DNA of 64,000 bases from Prasinococcaceae sp. CCMP 1430. Its lineage: Eukaryota; Prasinodermophyta; Palmophyllophyceae; Prasinococcales; Prasinococcaceae. Numbering within the stretch: the stretch's first letter is position 1; every line of letters starts with the position of its first letter. The translations under genes and the position numbers were made by a program. The stretch is taken from positions 263,827 to 327,826 of the forward strand of contig RQSC01000004.1 in the NCBI GenBank assembly GCA_013416795.1, given 5' to 3'. Of this stretch, positions 30,378 to 39,392 are shown piece by piece. Under the pieces are notes generated by a model. It was not told where the DNA came from, ran no database searches, and saw only the letters and a list, made by a program, of their open reading frames with translations.

Positions 30378-33300
30378 ATGGGGCGGGGCGGACCGCCTCC
30401 GGCGCTGCCGCTGGGCGCCCAACGCGGCGGGGGCGCAGCTGGCGAGCAGCGCCCGCAGAGCCAGCAGCAGCAGCGGGCGCACACGGGCGGGCGGGTGGGC
30501 GACACGGCGCCGCGCCTGAGCGAGTACATGCGTCAGATGTCGGGCGCGGGGGCGGGGAAGCAGGCGCAGCCGTACGATGCACTCAGGCGGTCCCTGCTCG
30601 AGATGTCCGCCTCTGAGCCGAAGCAGGCCGCGAAAACGCTGCTGCAGATCATGCCACGGATGTGCGTGTACGAGGCGCCGGACGGGGGCTGCCTCCTGGC
30701 GCTGGTGAGCATCCTCACTTTGCACACCGACCGCACGATCCTGCGGCTCGCCGCGCTGCTGCTGTCGCGCTCGCTGCATCGCGCATCGACAGGGCGGAAC
30801 CCCAACGAGCGCACCGCCGCTGCGCAGGCGGCTCGGAGGCTCGCGCAGTTCGCCATCGCGCCCCAGAAGCCCACGTCGCTTGAGCACGTGAAGCGCGTGT
30901 ATTCGACGCGCGCGCTCGCAGGGGTACCCGCGCGCGTGCTGGAGGAGGCCACAGGCGAGCGAGCGCACGCGCTTCCGCTGCGCATCCTGGAGGCTGCGCA
31001 GCACCAGAAGCAGGAAGCCAGCAAGCACAAGCGCGACAAACTGCGGCAGCACCTGCTTGGGATCGCCACGCTGGAGCGCGCGGCGCTGCAGCTGGCTGTG
31101 ACTGCAACCGGCTTGTCCGCTGGGGTTGTCAATGCTGGAGCGGGGGCGCAGCGGGCACAGGACGTTGATGCGGCACTCAGCATGGCAGCTTTGGGGCTGC
31201 ACTCGGCGGATGCTGCCGCCGCGCGCCACGCGGCGTTGCTGTTGCTCAACGCGGCGGAGGCCGATCCCGCGGCGGCGGAGGCGGCAGCCGCGCAGGGATC
31301 GCCGCTGCTGGCCGCGTTGCGCGGTGTGGCCTCTGCGCAACCGGGCCAGGCGCCGGAGGGGCGCCGGCCATCAAACCCGGAGTCCGTGCCCTTCGCTTCC
31401 GTTCTTGGCGACACGCTTGCTCGTGGGTTCCTGGCGCGCGCCGCGGCATGCGTTCTACTCGCCGCTTCGGTGGGATCCCCAGCTGGCGGAGCTTGCAGCG
31501 CGCTGCTGGGGCGATTTGCGAGCGATCCGAGTCCATCGGTGTGCCTCGAGGCAATTTGCGGGCTGGTGGGCGCCAGGGGTCTCAAAGCGCTCTCCGCCCC
31601 GGACAAACCCAACACCGCAGCTACGGAGGCGCCTAAGCGAGCGAAGGCATGGCTTGTGCTGGCTGCGGATGGTGCCCTGGCACAGCGTGTCATTGCGCGC
31701 GTGGAGAGGTGCCTCGCCCTCCAAAGCAGGCCAACGCTGCACGCCGCGTGTCGAGCGGCCTCAGCATTGCTCGAAGCGCGCGTGCACGCGGGCAAAGCAG
31801 CGGCGAAGTGTGCAGGCCACGCGCAGGCGGACGCGGCTGTGGCGAGTCTCGTGCAGACAACGCGTGCCCTGGTGGCTTGTGAGAGCTACGACGTGCGTGC
31901 TGCTGCCATGGAAGCCCTCGTTTGGGCCGTCGATGACAAGGAAGGCTCAGCTCTGCGCCCCGCGGACTTTGTGGACCTTTTCCACCGGGAGGTCAACGCA
32001 GGCGGCTGGCACGAGGGCCAGGTCGATTTTGTCTTCTACTCTGTGGCGACGCGCGTGCGTGCGTCTCCTTCGGTCGGTCCCGGGCTTGTCCGCGTCGTGG
32101 CGCGCTGCGCCCGCGCTGTGTCGCAGAACGTCACATCTGAGGCTGCCGAGGAGATATGGCAGGCTGGCCTGAGCACGCGCAGCAAACAGGCGATTTGCAA
32201 GGCGGCTGTGGTCGTGTCGCTGGACGAGGTGCTCGCTCAGCCACCACCGCCGCCGTCTATCATCCCCTCCAAGGCCAAGCAAGCCGCTGAGAACGGGAGG
32301 GCGTGGATCCGGCTTCAGCGCTGCGCCGCCTCGTTCCTCGGCGAGAATGCGAATTATGCCGCTGGTGAGTACGCGTGGCAGGACAGACCGGTTCCGATCG
32401 TGACCGGCGGCCCCGACACTGAGGATGCCTCGTTGTCGCCCGTAGCCTCGTGCGAGGCCGCCAACCCCATCCTCAGCGCGGCCATCGAGCGGCTGGAGTG
32501 TCTGCTTGCAGAGGGCGTGTGGGAGGTGCGAGCTTCGGCCGCGCGCGCTCTCGCCAAGATTGCTGTCCGGAGCGGCGAGCCGTTCAGGCTCGCGATATAC
32601 CGCGCGCTGCGTGCTGTCTCTGTGCCAAGCATCGTCGCGAGGAGTGCTGGTGGGCGTGGGCTCTCAGCTGTTGCAGGGCCCGCTGTGCGTCTTCTCGACG
32701 ACATGTATGCCGCGCAAGAGGAATTGCTCGCGCGCGTCGCGCGCGCGAGAGAGAGCTCTGGTGGCGACGGCCTCGAGGGAGATGGGATGAAGTTCGGCAG
32801 GGAGGACAGGCGGTGGATACGCGACAAGCACGAGCAGCTCATGGCGCGGATCCCGAGCGTGGCCTTCGTGCCTGCCAATGTCTATCTACCTCTGGGCAGG
32901 AAGAGCGTGCGGGCTCTCGGCCGTAGGATGGAGATGGCAGGGGCGAAGAGAGCTAGCGAGGGGGCCGGGGCGTCGCTGGGCCTTCAAATAACCCCCGCGG
33001 ACACTCGAATTGGCGGCCTGGGCGCAGCGAGCCCACTGGGCGTTGGTGTCCACGACCAGCTTGGTATGGACAGGCCCGCCCCGCAGGACATCGTCGTCTG
33101 CGTGCAACCGTTCCAGGGAGAAGAGGAGGGCGAGCTCACCGTCGCTGTGGGCGAGCGCTTCGTCCGCGTGCCCAACGATGCCGAGGGCTGGGTCCTGCTG
33201 GAGGGCCGCAGCGGGTCGCTCGGCCTGGTGCCGGAGTGGGCCGTCGAGCCCGCAAACGTTGACAGCCCTCCGCCCATGCGCGCGCGAGGCGCGGCAGTTG

Positions 33301-33863
33301 CGGCGACGGCACCAGCGCCCCGCATCTCGGATGCCTCTGAGGTCGCTAGCCCTCGGGAAACTGGGGCGGCGGTCAACGCCGCCTTGACGAAGGCGGCGCC
33401 CGCGCCTGTGCAGTCGCCGCACATGTCCGACATGCGTCCTTCGAACCTCTTCGGCGAGCAGAGCCCTGAGCGCGGACTGCACGGAGGTGGTGGTGCCTCA
33501 CACACGCAGGCTCACGCGGAAGTGGAGGCATCGTCGTCGTTTCCGGCCACGGACAATTTCGCTGCAGCGCCACCTGGCAGTGAGGCGTTTTCGGCGGTCA
33601 TGGGTGGAGACGCGCAGGCCGGCGCAGGGAACGCAGACGATGACGACGTGTCCGTAGACGGCGAGCCTGTGATGGGACGGGCTCTGTATGACTTCGAGGC
33701 GGCCGCGGAGGGCGAGCTCAGTGTGTCTGCGCACGAGGATCTGCACATACTGTACGAGGTCGAGGGCTGGTACTTCGCCGTGAAGAGGAACGACTTCCCG
33801 CACGCGACTGACAGGGGCGGCCTTGTGCCAGAGACGTACATCGAAGTCGAGGATGAGGACTGA
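30378..33863 (+). CDS. TASH3: TSET/TPLATE complex subunit TASH3-like (HEAT repeats with SH3 domains)
   Basis: A 1161-residue single-exon protein. Most of it is alpha-helical HEAT/ARM-like solenoid (for example LRLAALLLSRSLHRAS; AVASLVQTTRALVACESYDV; EGVWEVRASAARALAKIAVR). Two SH3-like domains lie near the C-terminus. The first is at about residues 905-955 (QPFQGEEEGELTVAVGERFV ... GWVLLEGRSGSLGLVPEWAV). The second is at about 1098-1158 (ALYDFEAAAEGELSVSAHED ... GGLVPETYIEVE). A beta-adaptin-like solenoid with terminal SH3 is the architecture of TASH3/TSAUCER, a large subunit of the TSET/TPLATE endocytic coat. The paired SH3s are a difference, since one is usual in land plants. TWD40-2, another subunit, lies 1.3 kb downstream. 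Start ATG 30378 (MGRGGPPPALP); earlier in-frame ATGs exist. Confidence 0.75.
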   Translation: MGRGGPPPALPLGAQRGGGAAGEQRPQSQQQQRAHTGGRVGDTAPRLSEYMRQMSGAGAGKQAQPYDALRRSLLEMSASEPKQAAKTLLQIMPRMCVYEAPDGGCLLALVSILTLHTDRTILRLAALLLSRSLHRASTGRNPNERTAAAQAARRLAQFAIAPQKPTSLEHVKRVYSTRALAGVPARVLEEATGERAHALPLRILEAAQHQKQEASKHKRDKLRQHLLGIATLERAALQLAVTATGLSAGVVNAGAGAQRAQDVDAALSMAALGLHSADAAAARHAALLLLNAAEADPAAAEAAAAQGSPLLAALRGVASAQPGQAPEGRRPSNPESVPFASVLGDTLARGFLARAAACVLLAASVGSPAGGACSALLGRFASDPSPSVCLEAICGLVGARGLKALSAPDKPNTAATEAPKRAKAWLVLAADGALAQRVIARVERCLALQSRPTLHAACRAASALLEARVHAGKAAAKCAGHAQADAAVASLVQTTRALVACESYDVRAAAMEALVWAVDDKEGSALRPADFVDLFHREVNAGGWHEGQVDFVFYSVATRVRASPSVGPGLVRVVARCARAVSQNVTSEAAEEIWQAGLSTRSKQAICKAAVVVSLDEVLAQPPPPPSIIPSKAKQAAENGRAWIRLQRCAASFLGENANYAAGEYAWQDRPVPIVTGGPDTEDASLSPVASCEAANPILSAAIERLECLLAEGVWEVRASAARALAKIAVRSGEPFRLAIYRALRAVSVPSIVARSAGGRGLSAVAGPAVRLLDDMYAAQEELLARVARARESSGGDGLEGDGMKFGREDRRWIRDKHEQLMARIPSVAFVPANVYLPLGRKSVRALGRRMEMAGAKRASEGAGASLGLQITPADTRIGGLGAASPLGVGVHDQLGMDRPAPQDIVVCVQPFQGEEEGELTVAVGERFVRVPNDAEGWVLLEGRSGSLGLVPEWAVEPANVDSPPPMRARGAAVAATAPAPRISDASEVASPRETGAAVNAALTKAAPAPVQSPHMSDMRPSNLFGEQSPERGLHGGGGASHTQAHAEVEASSSFPATDNFAAAPPGSEAFSAVMGGDAQAGAGNADDDDVSVDGEPVMGRALYDFEAAAEGELSVSAHEDLHILYEVEGWYFAVKRNDFPHATDRGGLVPETYIEVEDED

Positions 33864-34088
33864 CAGATCGTGGAGGTGAGGGTATTACCCCTGCGGAGGC
33901 GCAGGCGCGCCGAGGGCGCGCCTCCGTGTGCCGCTGGTGGCAGCAGCAGCAGGCGAGCTCCGCAGATAATAATTTTCTGATAGCGATACTTTGTACAAAG
34001 AGTCTCATACTATACATGGGCTGCAAGGTCTCGAACGGTCGCTGCAGCTCGCGAGGGTCGACAACGGCACGGCGGCGGCGGGTATGCC

Positions 34089-34658
34089 TCACGCGCCTGT
34101 GCGCTGGACTAGCCTCTGCGACTCCTCCCCGCGCAGCTCGTCGCCAAGGCTCGTGGCGGAGCGCACGCTCGTCGAGCGGGCGCTCGCTGCATCCCTCGTG
34201 TTGACGGTCGGTAGGGAGATGTCGCGCATCTCCCGCCGCGCGCAAAGCCACTCCCCCAAGACTACCATCAGCCCGAAGGCCAGCCCCTCCGTGATCCACC
34301 ATGCCGCCGAGGTGGGGAACCCGCCGAAGCCCACCGTCGCCATCAGGTGCAGGATGTAGACAGTCGCGGTGAAGTCGAGGCACTTCTTCGCGCGCTCGAC
34401 GACGGCCGTGAGGAGGAACGCGCCCACGAGCGCCGTGGCCGAGTGCGCGAGTATGGTCATCCAGCCGATGAAGTGCTGCGTCGAGAGCGTGCGGTAGTCG
34501 AAGAAGTGGTGCAGCGTGACGCTGCCGTACGGCGCCACGAGCACCAGCAGCAGAGCGCCCAGCGTGAGGTAGTGCAGCGCCTGCATCGCGCCCATCTGCG
34601 CGACGATGAGCACCGGGTCCCACGCGTTTGCGCCGTAGAACTGCCCGCTGCCCGCCAT
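34089..34658 (-). CDS. SYS1: SYS1 Golgi trafficking membrane protein
   Basis: A 189-residue four-helix membrane protein matching SYS1 over its full length. It has the N-terminal WDPVLIVAQMGAMQALHYLT, KKCLDFTATVYILHLMATVG, GFPTSAAWWITEGLAFGLMV and LGEWLCARREMRDI. SYS1 sits in the late Golgi and recruits the ARL3/ARFRP1 GTPase, acting in endosome-Golgi traffic. Start ATG 34658 (MAGSGQFYGANAWDP). It is convergent with TASH3 and divergent from TWD40-2. Confidence 0.93.
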   Translation of the reverse strand: MAGSGQFYGANAWDPVLIVAQMGAMQALHYLTLGALLLVLVAPYGSVTLHHFFDYRTLSTQHFIGWMTILAHSATALVGAFLLTAVVERAKKCLDFTATVYILHLMATVGFGGFPTSAAWWITEGLAFGLMVVLGEWLCARREMRDISLPTVNTRDAASARSTSVRSATSLGDELRGEESQRLVQRTGA

Positions 34659-35152
34659 CGCCGCGCGCTCCCTCCCACCCTCTCGCCGCCTCCGCGCGCG
34701 CGCACGCGGCGCTGCCGCCGCCGCGCGCGCGCGCGCGCCTCTCTGTGGCCCGCCCGCGCCCTGCCGCAGCCGCACCCCGCCAGCGCTGTCCGGCAGATGC
34801 GCGCGCGAGCGGGGGAAGCGCAGCCGGGCAGGCGCGCGGCGCAGCAGGTTCGAACGCGGCCAGATCTGATTTTGTGTGTGATTTGGGAGCGCAAAAAAAA
34901 GTTCGGAGTGGCAGTGTGTGCGTACCAATGTTTTTGCCCCTCTGCGCCGTGGCGTCCGCCTCTGCCTTTCGCATCTTGTTTTTTTATGCGGGGTGTGTGC
35001 GTGTGCGGGGGGTTGTGGGTGTTGTGACTGTTGCGGAGTGCGCATGGCAGCGCGGGCAGGGTGGGCACCACAGCGCGCACGAGGGAAGAGGGCCAGGGGG
35101 GGAGGGGCGCCGGTGCCGCGCGGCGCTGGTGCCGCGCGCACCACGCGGCGCG
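34659..35152. other. Divergent intergenic region between SYS1 and TWD40-2
   Basis: About 494 bases with a CG-dinucleotide tract (34716-34738), an A8 run at 34893-34901 and T-rich patches (34975-34985). It probably contains a shared promoter. No gene seen. Confidence 0.5.
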
Positions 35153-38100
35153 ATGAGGGAGCGCGCCGCGCCCGGTGGCGGCGGCGGCGGCGGCGGCGGG
35201 CCAAAGCCGCTCAAGCTGCTGCGCTTCCGCGCGTCGGAGCGCAAGAGCGTGGACGCGTGCCTGCACCCGGTGCTGCCGTGGGTGGCGCTGTGCGACCAGG
35301 GCAATGGCGCGGTGCTGTGGGACTACGAGCAGAAGGAGACGCTCTACGAACTCAGCCCCGAAGGCGTCAGCAACGAGTGGTTCGTTGCGGCGGCCGTGCA
35401 GGCGAGCGCTGAGGCGCAGCCGTCATACACGGGGCAGCGCGACCACGCGGCCATGCGCCCGCGGACGGGGGGCAAGCTGGGCGCGGTGCGCTGCGTGAGG
35501 CTCTACGACGACGACGTGGCTGCGTGGCGGGAGTGGGAGACGGCGCGCGCCGCGCGCTCGGCGCCGCGAGATGCGTCCGCGCTCGGCGGATCTGCGCGCA
35601 GCGGGGCGGTGCGCGGGACGCAGTGGCTCGCGGTCGTGTGGGAGCAGGGGGCGACGTTCGTCGAGCTGAGCTCCGGCAAGGCGCGGCAGGTGTTTCGCTC
35701 TGAGCTCGAGGGCAAGCCTCAGATGTCGCGCCTCGAGATCATGGGTGTGCACTCCCACACCATTGCGGCGATCGGCTGCAACGACGGCAGCATCCGCGTG
35801 CTCGCGCTCGGCAGCTTCAAGCCGGTGGCACGGCTCGCCGGGGGGCACCGCGGGGCAGTGCTGAGCATGCTGGTGCTTCCTAACTCGAGGCTGCTCACGG
35901 GTGGCGCAGACGGTTCGATCGCGCTCTGGGACCTCTCCATGGCCCGGCCGAGTGGCGACACGGACCCCAAGATGGTGGTCCCTGCGCACAAGGACGGCGT
36001 GTCCTCGCTCGCGATCTACCCAGGGCCGATGATGCCGCGCGTCGTCACTGCCGGCGGTGACAAGACGGTCGCGCTGTGGGACCTGGCGACCCTCCGCGAG
36101 CTGGCGAGGCAGCAGCCCAACGACAAGCTCCAGTGCATTCGCGCGGAGCCGTGGTTCCACCCGCGCTTCCCTCGCGTCGACTGCGTGTTCGCGACGCGAA
36201 ACGCGCAGATTGGCGTCGTTGCGCTGGAGAGCAAGGGGCAACCGCCCAGCATGCTGCTGGACCTGGACCAGGTCATCCGGCCGCCTGGCGACAAGCCGCA
36301 CGTCAAAGTGTACACGCTCGCGGTGCACCCGCTCCGGCCGTCCGTCGTGAGCATCGGCACCAACGCTGGCCTCGTCATCATCGAAGTCGATCCCTCCTTC
36401 GCCCCCGCAGCTGCAGCTCTGCCCGTCGCGCCTGGCGGCGACGTGTCGCACCGCGCCGTGTACGCGCGCGGACGCAACCTGCTGTCGCTTGGATTCAGCG
36501 TCGCGGCAGGCGGCGGTGACGACGGTTTGCCAGGCGTCGAGCAGACGGAAGAGCGTGTTGCAGTGCTCCGCAGCGACGCCGCCTGCAGCCTGCACGCCCA
36601 CCCGTCGGAAGAGCTGCTCGCGGTGTTCTGGCCAGGCGCGCAGTCCTACGCGGTGTACCGCACGAGCGACTGGCGCATCCTCGACGAGGGCCGTGCCTCC
36701 AGCCTGGGCTGGGATGCGGTGCATCCGCGCCTGGTCCTGCTCTCGGCACCCCCGCCGCAGCAGCAGCCTCCGCAGATGCGCGGCCGCGGCAAGAAGGCGA
36801 AGGAGGAGTACGCGATGGCGATGAAGGCGTACATCGCCGTGCAGGAGGCGTCGAGTACGGAGGCGAGGGTCCAGATCAAGGGCCTTGAGGGCGACAAGAT
36901 GGAAATGTACAACGACGCGCTAGAGGTCGAGTCCGTCGAGAAGCGGCTGGGCGTCTTCGGCGGCGGCTTCTTCGGCGTGCGCGGCACGGAGCCCCCACAG
37001 CGGGCGGACGAGGACTCGTTGGAGGGCTACCGCTCGTCCAAGGCGGCCTCGGCGCGGCAGAGGGAGCGCGTGCAGCTCTTCCGGTGGGACACGCATACGG
37101 CCATCGGCCCCGCCATGCCTTGTCCGTCCAAGATCGTGTGGGACGTCGAGTGCGAGTTCGTGGCGTTTGTCTATCCGCACAGCGTGAGCTTGTTCCAGGC
37201 GCAACCCTCTTTCCACCTGCTGGGGTCCGTGAGCATCGAGGGGGTAGCGGACGCGCAGTGGTTCCGCTCGCAGCTCTTCATGCTGACACCGACGACCATT
37301 GAGTGTTGCTTCATCAGCGGCGGCGGGGCCGGGGGGGCCGGCGACGGGGGGGGCATGCGTGCGAGGGCAAAGAGGCCGTCCATGGAGTTTGTGACGCTGG
37401 CGACGCTGAGCCCGTGGGCCGGCGCCTCGATGGCGTGCCAACAGACAAACGCGACGCCTTCGCCGTCGGAGGTCGCCGCAGCCGCGCGACTGCCGCCTCC
37501 CGCGCGCCGCCCGGCCGGCGCGCTGGCGCTGCTGACAATCCGCGACGGCGCAGTGTGGCTGTGCGATGCCCTCGGCGTGGTGCACAGCGTGCCGTTGAAA
37601 CACCCCGGCGTCCTCTGCCGCTGCCTGGCTGCGTACGGTGACGCCGGCGCCGCCGTGGCGTGCTCGGCGTCGCTGGACGCCGCGCACGCCGACGATTTGG
37701 CCACACACCTCGCCGTCGCGGGGGAGCCGCGTGCGGCTCTGGCGCTGAGAGGCGTGAGCCCTCGCGCGCGCGCCATCGTTGCCTCCGGTCGCGGCGCCGG
37801 GATGAGGCCGCTGCCACCAGCTGAGGCGCTGGCCATCGTCGAGCAAGCCGCCGTGGACATTGATCCGCTGAGCGGCCGCGGGACGGGCTTCGTGACCGAC
37901 CCCCTCGAGGCCCTCACGCTCGGCACGGCTGCCAAGGTCGGGCGGGCGGCTGCCGCGGGCATCGCCGCCGTCGCGCATGACTACTTGCACGTCGCCGCGC
38001 ACGCCCAGAGGCAGGGGCTGCGAGACGTGGCCGCCAAGGCCCTCAGTGCGCTCGCAGCGGCCGCGCCGATGCTCGAGGAGGACGCCCTGCACGCCACGCT

Positions 38101-38416
38101 CGCCAGGCTTGCGCAGGGTGGGCAGTGGGCCAAGCTGGAGGCGACGGCGGAGGCGCTGCTGCGCGCTGCGGACCTCGGCAGCGCCGCCGCGGACGCGCGC
38201 TCCACGTCGCTCGCGAGCAACGCGACCATGGCAGCGCTGCTGCTTGGGCGCAACGCCGGCGGCGACGCGCTCCTCTTCACGGCGCTCAAGAGGAGCGGCG
38301 CGCACGCCGAGGCAGTGGTTGCCGCGCGAGCGAGGGGGCTTGAGGACGACGGCGGCGCGCTCGAGGCCGCCAACGCGGCGCTGGAGAAGCACGGCGTGAG
38401 AATCGCCGACGCGTGA
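35153..38416 (+). CDS. TWD40-2: TSET/TPLATE complex subunit TWD40-2 (TTRAY-like beta-propeller coat protein)
   Basis: A 1087-residue single-exon protein. The N-terminus LKLLRFRASERKSVDACLHP followed by LPWVALCDQGNGAVLWDYEQ matches the first propeller blade of plant TWD40-2. Clear WD repeats follow: GGHRGAVLSMLVLPNSRLLT...GSIALWDL (about residues 231-265) and AHKDGVSSLAIYPGPMMPRV...DKTVALWDL. A second propeller and an alpha-solenoid follow, containing the family-specific PTTIECCFISGG and HPGVLCRCLAAYGDAGAA. It lacks the long Pro/Thr-rich tail of the Arabidopsis protein. TWD40-2 is a COPI-alpha/beta'-like subunit of the TSET/TPLATE coat in clathrin-mediated endocytosis. Start ATG 35153 (MRERAAPGGGG). 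Confidence 0.88.
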   Translation: MRERAAPGGGGGGGGGPKPLKLLRFRASERKSVDACLHPVLPWVALCDQGNGAVLWDYEQKETLYELSPEGVSNEWFVAAAVQASAEAQPSYTGQRDHAAMRPRTGGKLGAVRCVRLYDDDVAAWREWETARAARSAPRDASALGGSARSGAVRGTQWLAVVWEQGATFVELSSGKARQVFRSELEGKPQMSRLEIMGVHSHTIAAIGCNDGSIRVLALGSFKPVARLAGGHRGAVLSMLVLPNSRLLTGGADGSIALWDLSMARPSGDTDPKMVVPAHKDGVSSLAIYPGPMMPRVVTAGGDKTVALWDLATLRELARQQPNDKLQCIRAEPWFHPRFPRVDCVFATRNAQIGVVALESKGQPPSMLLDLDQVIRPPGDKPHVKVYTLAVHPLRPSVVSIGTNAGLVIIEVDPSFAPAAAALPVAPGGDVSHRAVYARGRNLLSLGFSVAAGGGDDGLPGVEQTEERVAVLRSDAACSLHAHPSEELLAVFWPGAQSYAVYRTSDWRILDEGRASSLGWDAVHPRLVLLSAPPPQQQPPQMRGRGKKAKEEYAMAMKAYIAVQEASSTEARVQIKGLEGDKMEMYNDALEVESVEKRLGVFGGGFFGVRGTEPPQRADEDSLEGYRSSKAASARQRERVQLFRWDTHTAIGPAMPCPSKIVWDVECEFVAFVYPHSVSLFQAQPSFHLLGSVSIEGVADAQWFRSQLFMLTPTTIECCFISGGGAGGAGDGGGMRARAKRPSMEFVTLATLSPWAGASMACQQTNATPSPSEVAAAARLPPPARRPAGALALLTIRDGAVWLCDALGVVHSVPLKHPGVLCRCLAAYGDAGAAVACSASLDAAHADDLATHLAVAGEPRAALALRGVSPRARAIVASGRGAGMRPLPPAEALAIVEQAAVDIDPLSGRGTGFVTDPLEALTLGTAAKVGRAAAAGIAAVAHDYLHVAAHAQRQGLRDVAAKALSALAAAAPMLEEDALHATLARLAQGGQWAKLEATAEALLRAADLGSAAADARSTSLASNATMAALLLGRNAGGDALLFTALKRSGAHAEAVVAARARGLEDDGGALEAANAALEKHGVRIADA

Positions 38417-38504
38417 CGCGTGTCCGCTGGGGGGGTGGCGGTCAGATATAGTCATAAGTACAATGTATCATACCATCGACCACCTTCGCCTCTCCTACTG
38501 ATAC

Positions 38505-39392
38505 TTACTCCTCGCCGTACGCGGGACAGACGCATTGCTTCAAGTACTTTCCCTCGCTCGCGGCATCGAGGCTGAAGCGGGCCAGGTCGGCGAAAGGCAA
38601 CGAAGTGCCAGGTTTGCCGGCGCACATTGGCTTGTCAGTCGGGGCCTTGTCGCTGTGGTAGAGGCGCCCCGGGCGCGTGACAATCCACTGCAGGTCGCTG
38701 CACTCGCTCGAGAGGTACTCGATGACGCTGGTGTTATCCTTCACCATGGGTCCTATGCCGAACACCGGCACCAAGACGGTCGCCTGCGTGTGGGTTGGCG
38801 CCGCGCGGGTGCGCCGGCGCGAGAAGGGGGTCCGCCGCGCTGACAGTCAGCGGTGGAGACCAAGGGGGAGTAATCGCGCTTTGGCACATTCGCCGGGCGA
38901 CGCCCGGGTCGTCGCCCCCAGCGACGCTCGCCTGTCCAAAGCGGGCGGCCAGCTGCTACTCACCATGCAGCTGGTCATGCCACTGAGCTGCTCTCCCGGA
39001 GGGGGTGAGAACGCCCCCGCCTGGAAAAGCACTCGCTCGACGCCCTTGGCTCGCATCGCCGCCGTCAGCTTTTTCACGAACGCAAGCATCATGTCCTTGG
39101 GCTGGTAGGCCTTCGCGTTCATGGGACCGCCGGTGTGGCACAGAACGGCGTCCACCACCACGCCCTCCTCCTCGCCCTCACCGCCGCCCAGTACCAGCCC
39201 CGCTGCGACATCCTCCGCGTTGGCGAGGTCCCCCTTGAGAATGGTGAGGTTCTCATGCGTGCCGAGCAGGTTCTTGCCCTTCACGGGGTCGCGCACGCAC
39301 GCCGCGTTCACGCGCAGGCCGCGCTGGATCGCCCACTTCACCACCTCCTTCCCGGTCCTGCCGGTTGCGCCGTAGACGGCGACGGAGCGCAA
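38505..39392 (-). CDS. NAD(P)-binding atypical short-chain dehydrogenase-like protein, 5' end unresolved
   Basis: Exons (minus) are from about 39392 to 38964 and 38783-38505. The phase-0 intron (180 bases) has donor GTGAGT and acceptor CACGCAG and joins TSCM to ATVLVPVFGIGPMVKDN. The N-terminus is a Rossmann fold with the glycine motif of NmrA-like/atypical SDR proteins (VAVYGATGRTGKEVVKWAI). Further family-like segments are NLTILKGDLANAEDV, VDAVLCHTGG and the C-terminal LQWIVTRPGRLYHSD. Substrate unknown; resemblance to biliverdin/flavin reductase-like and complex I-associated atypical SDRs is only general. The frame has no ATG: 39392 is a TTG, and the frame continues upstream to a TGA near 39521 through sequence that also codes, on the other strand, for the neighbouring protein. 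Confidence 0.75.

Noticed and set aside
35423-38455. Long minus-strand open frames over TWD40-2
   Set aside because: The plus-strand frame matches a known WD40 coat protein; the opposite frames have shadow composition.
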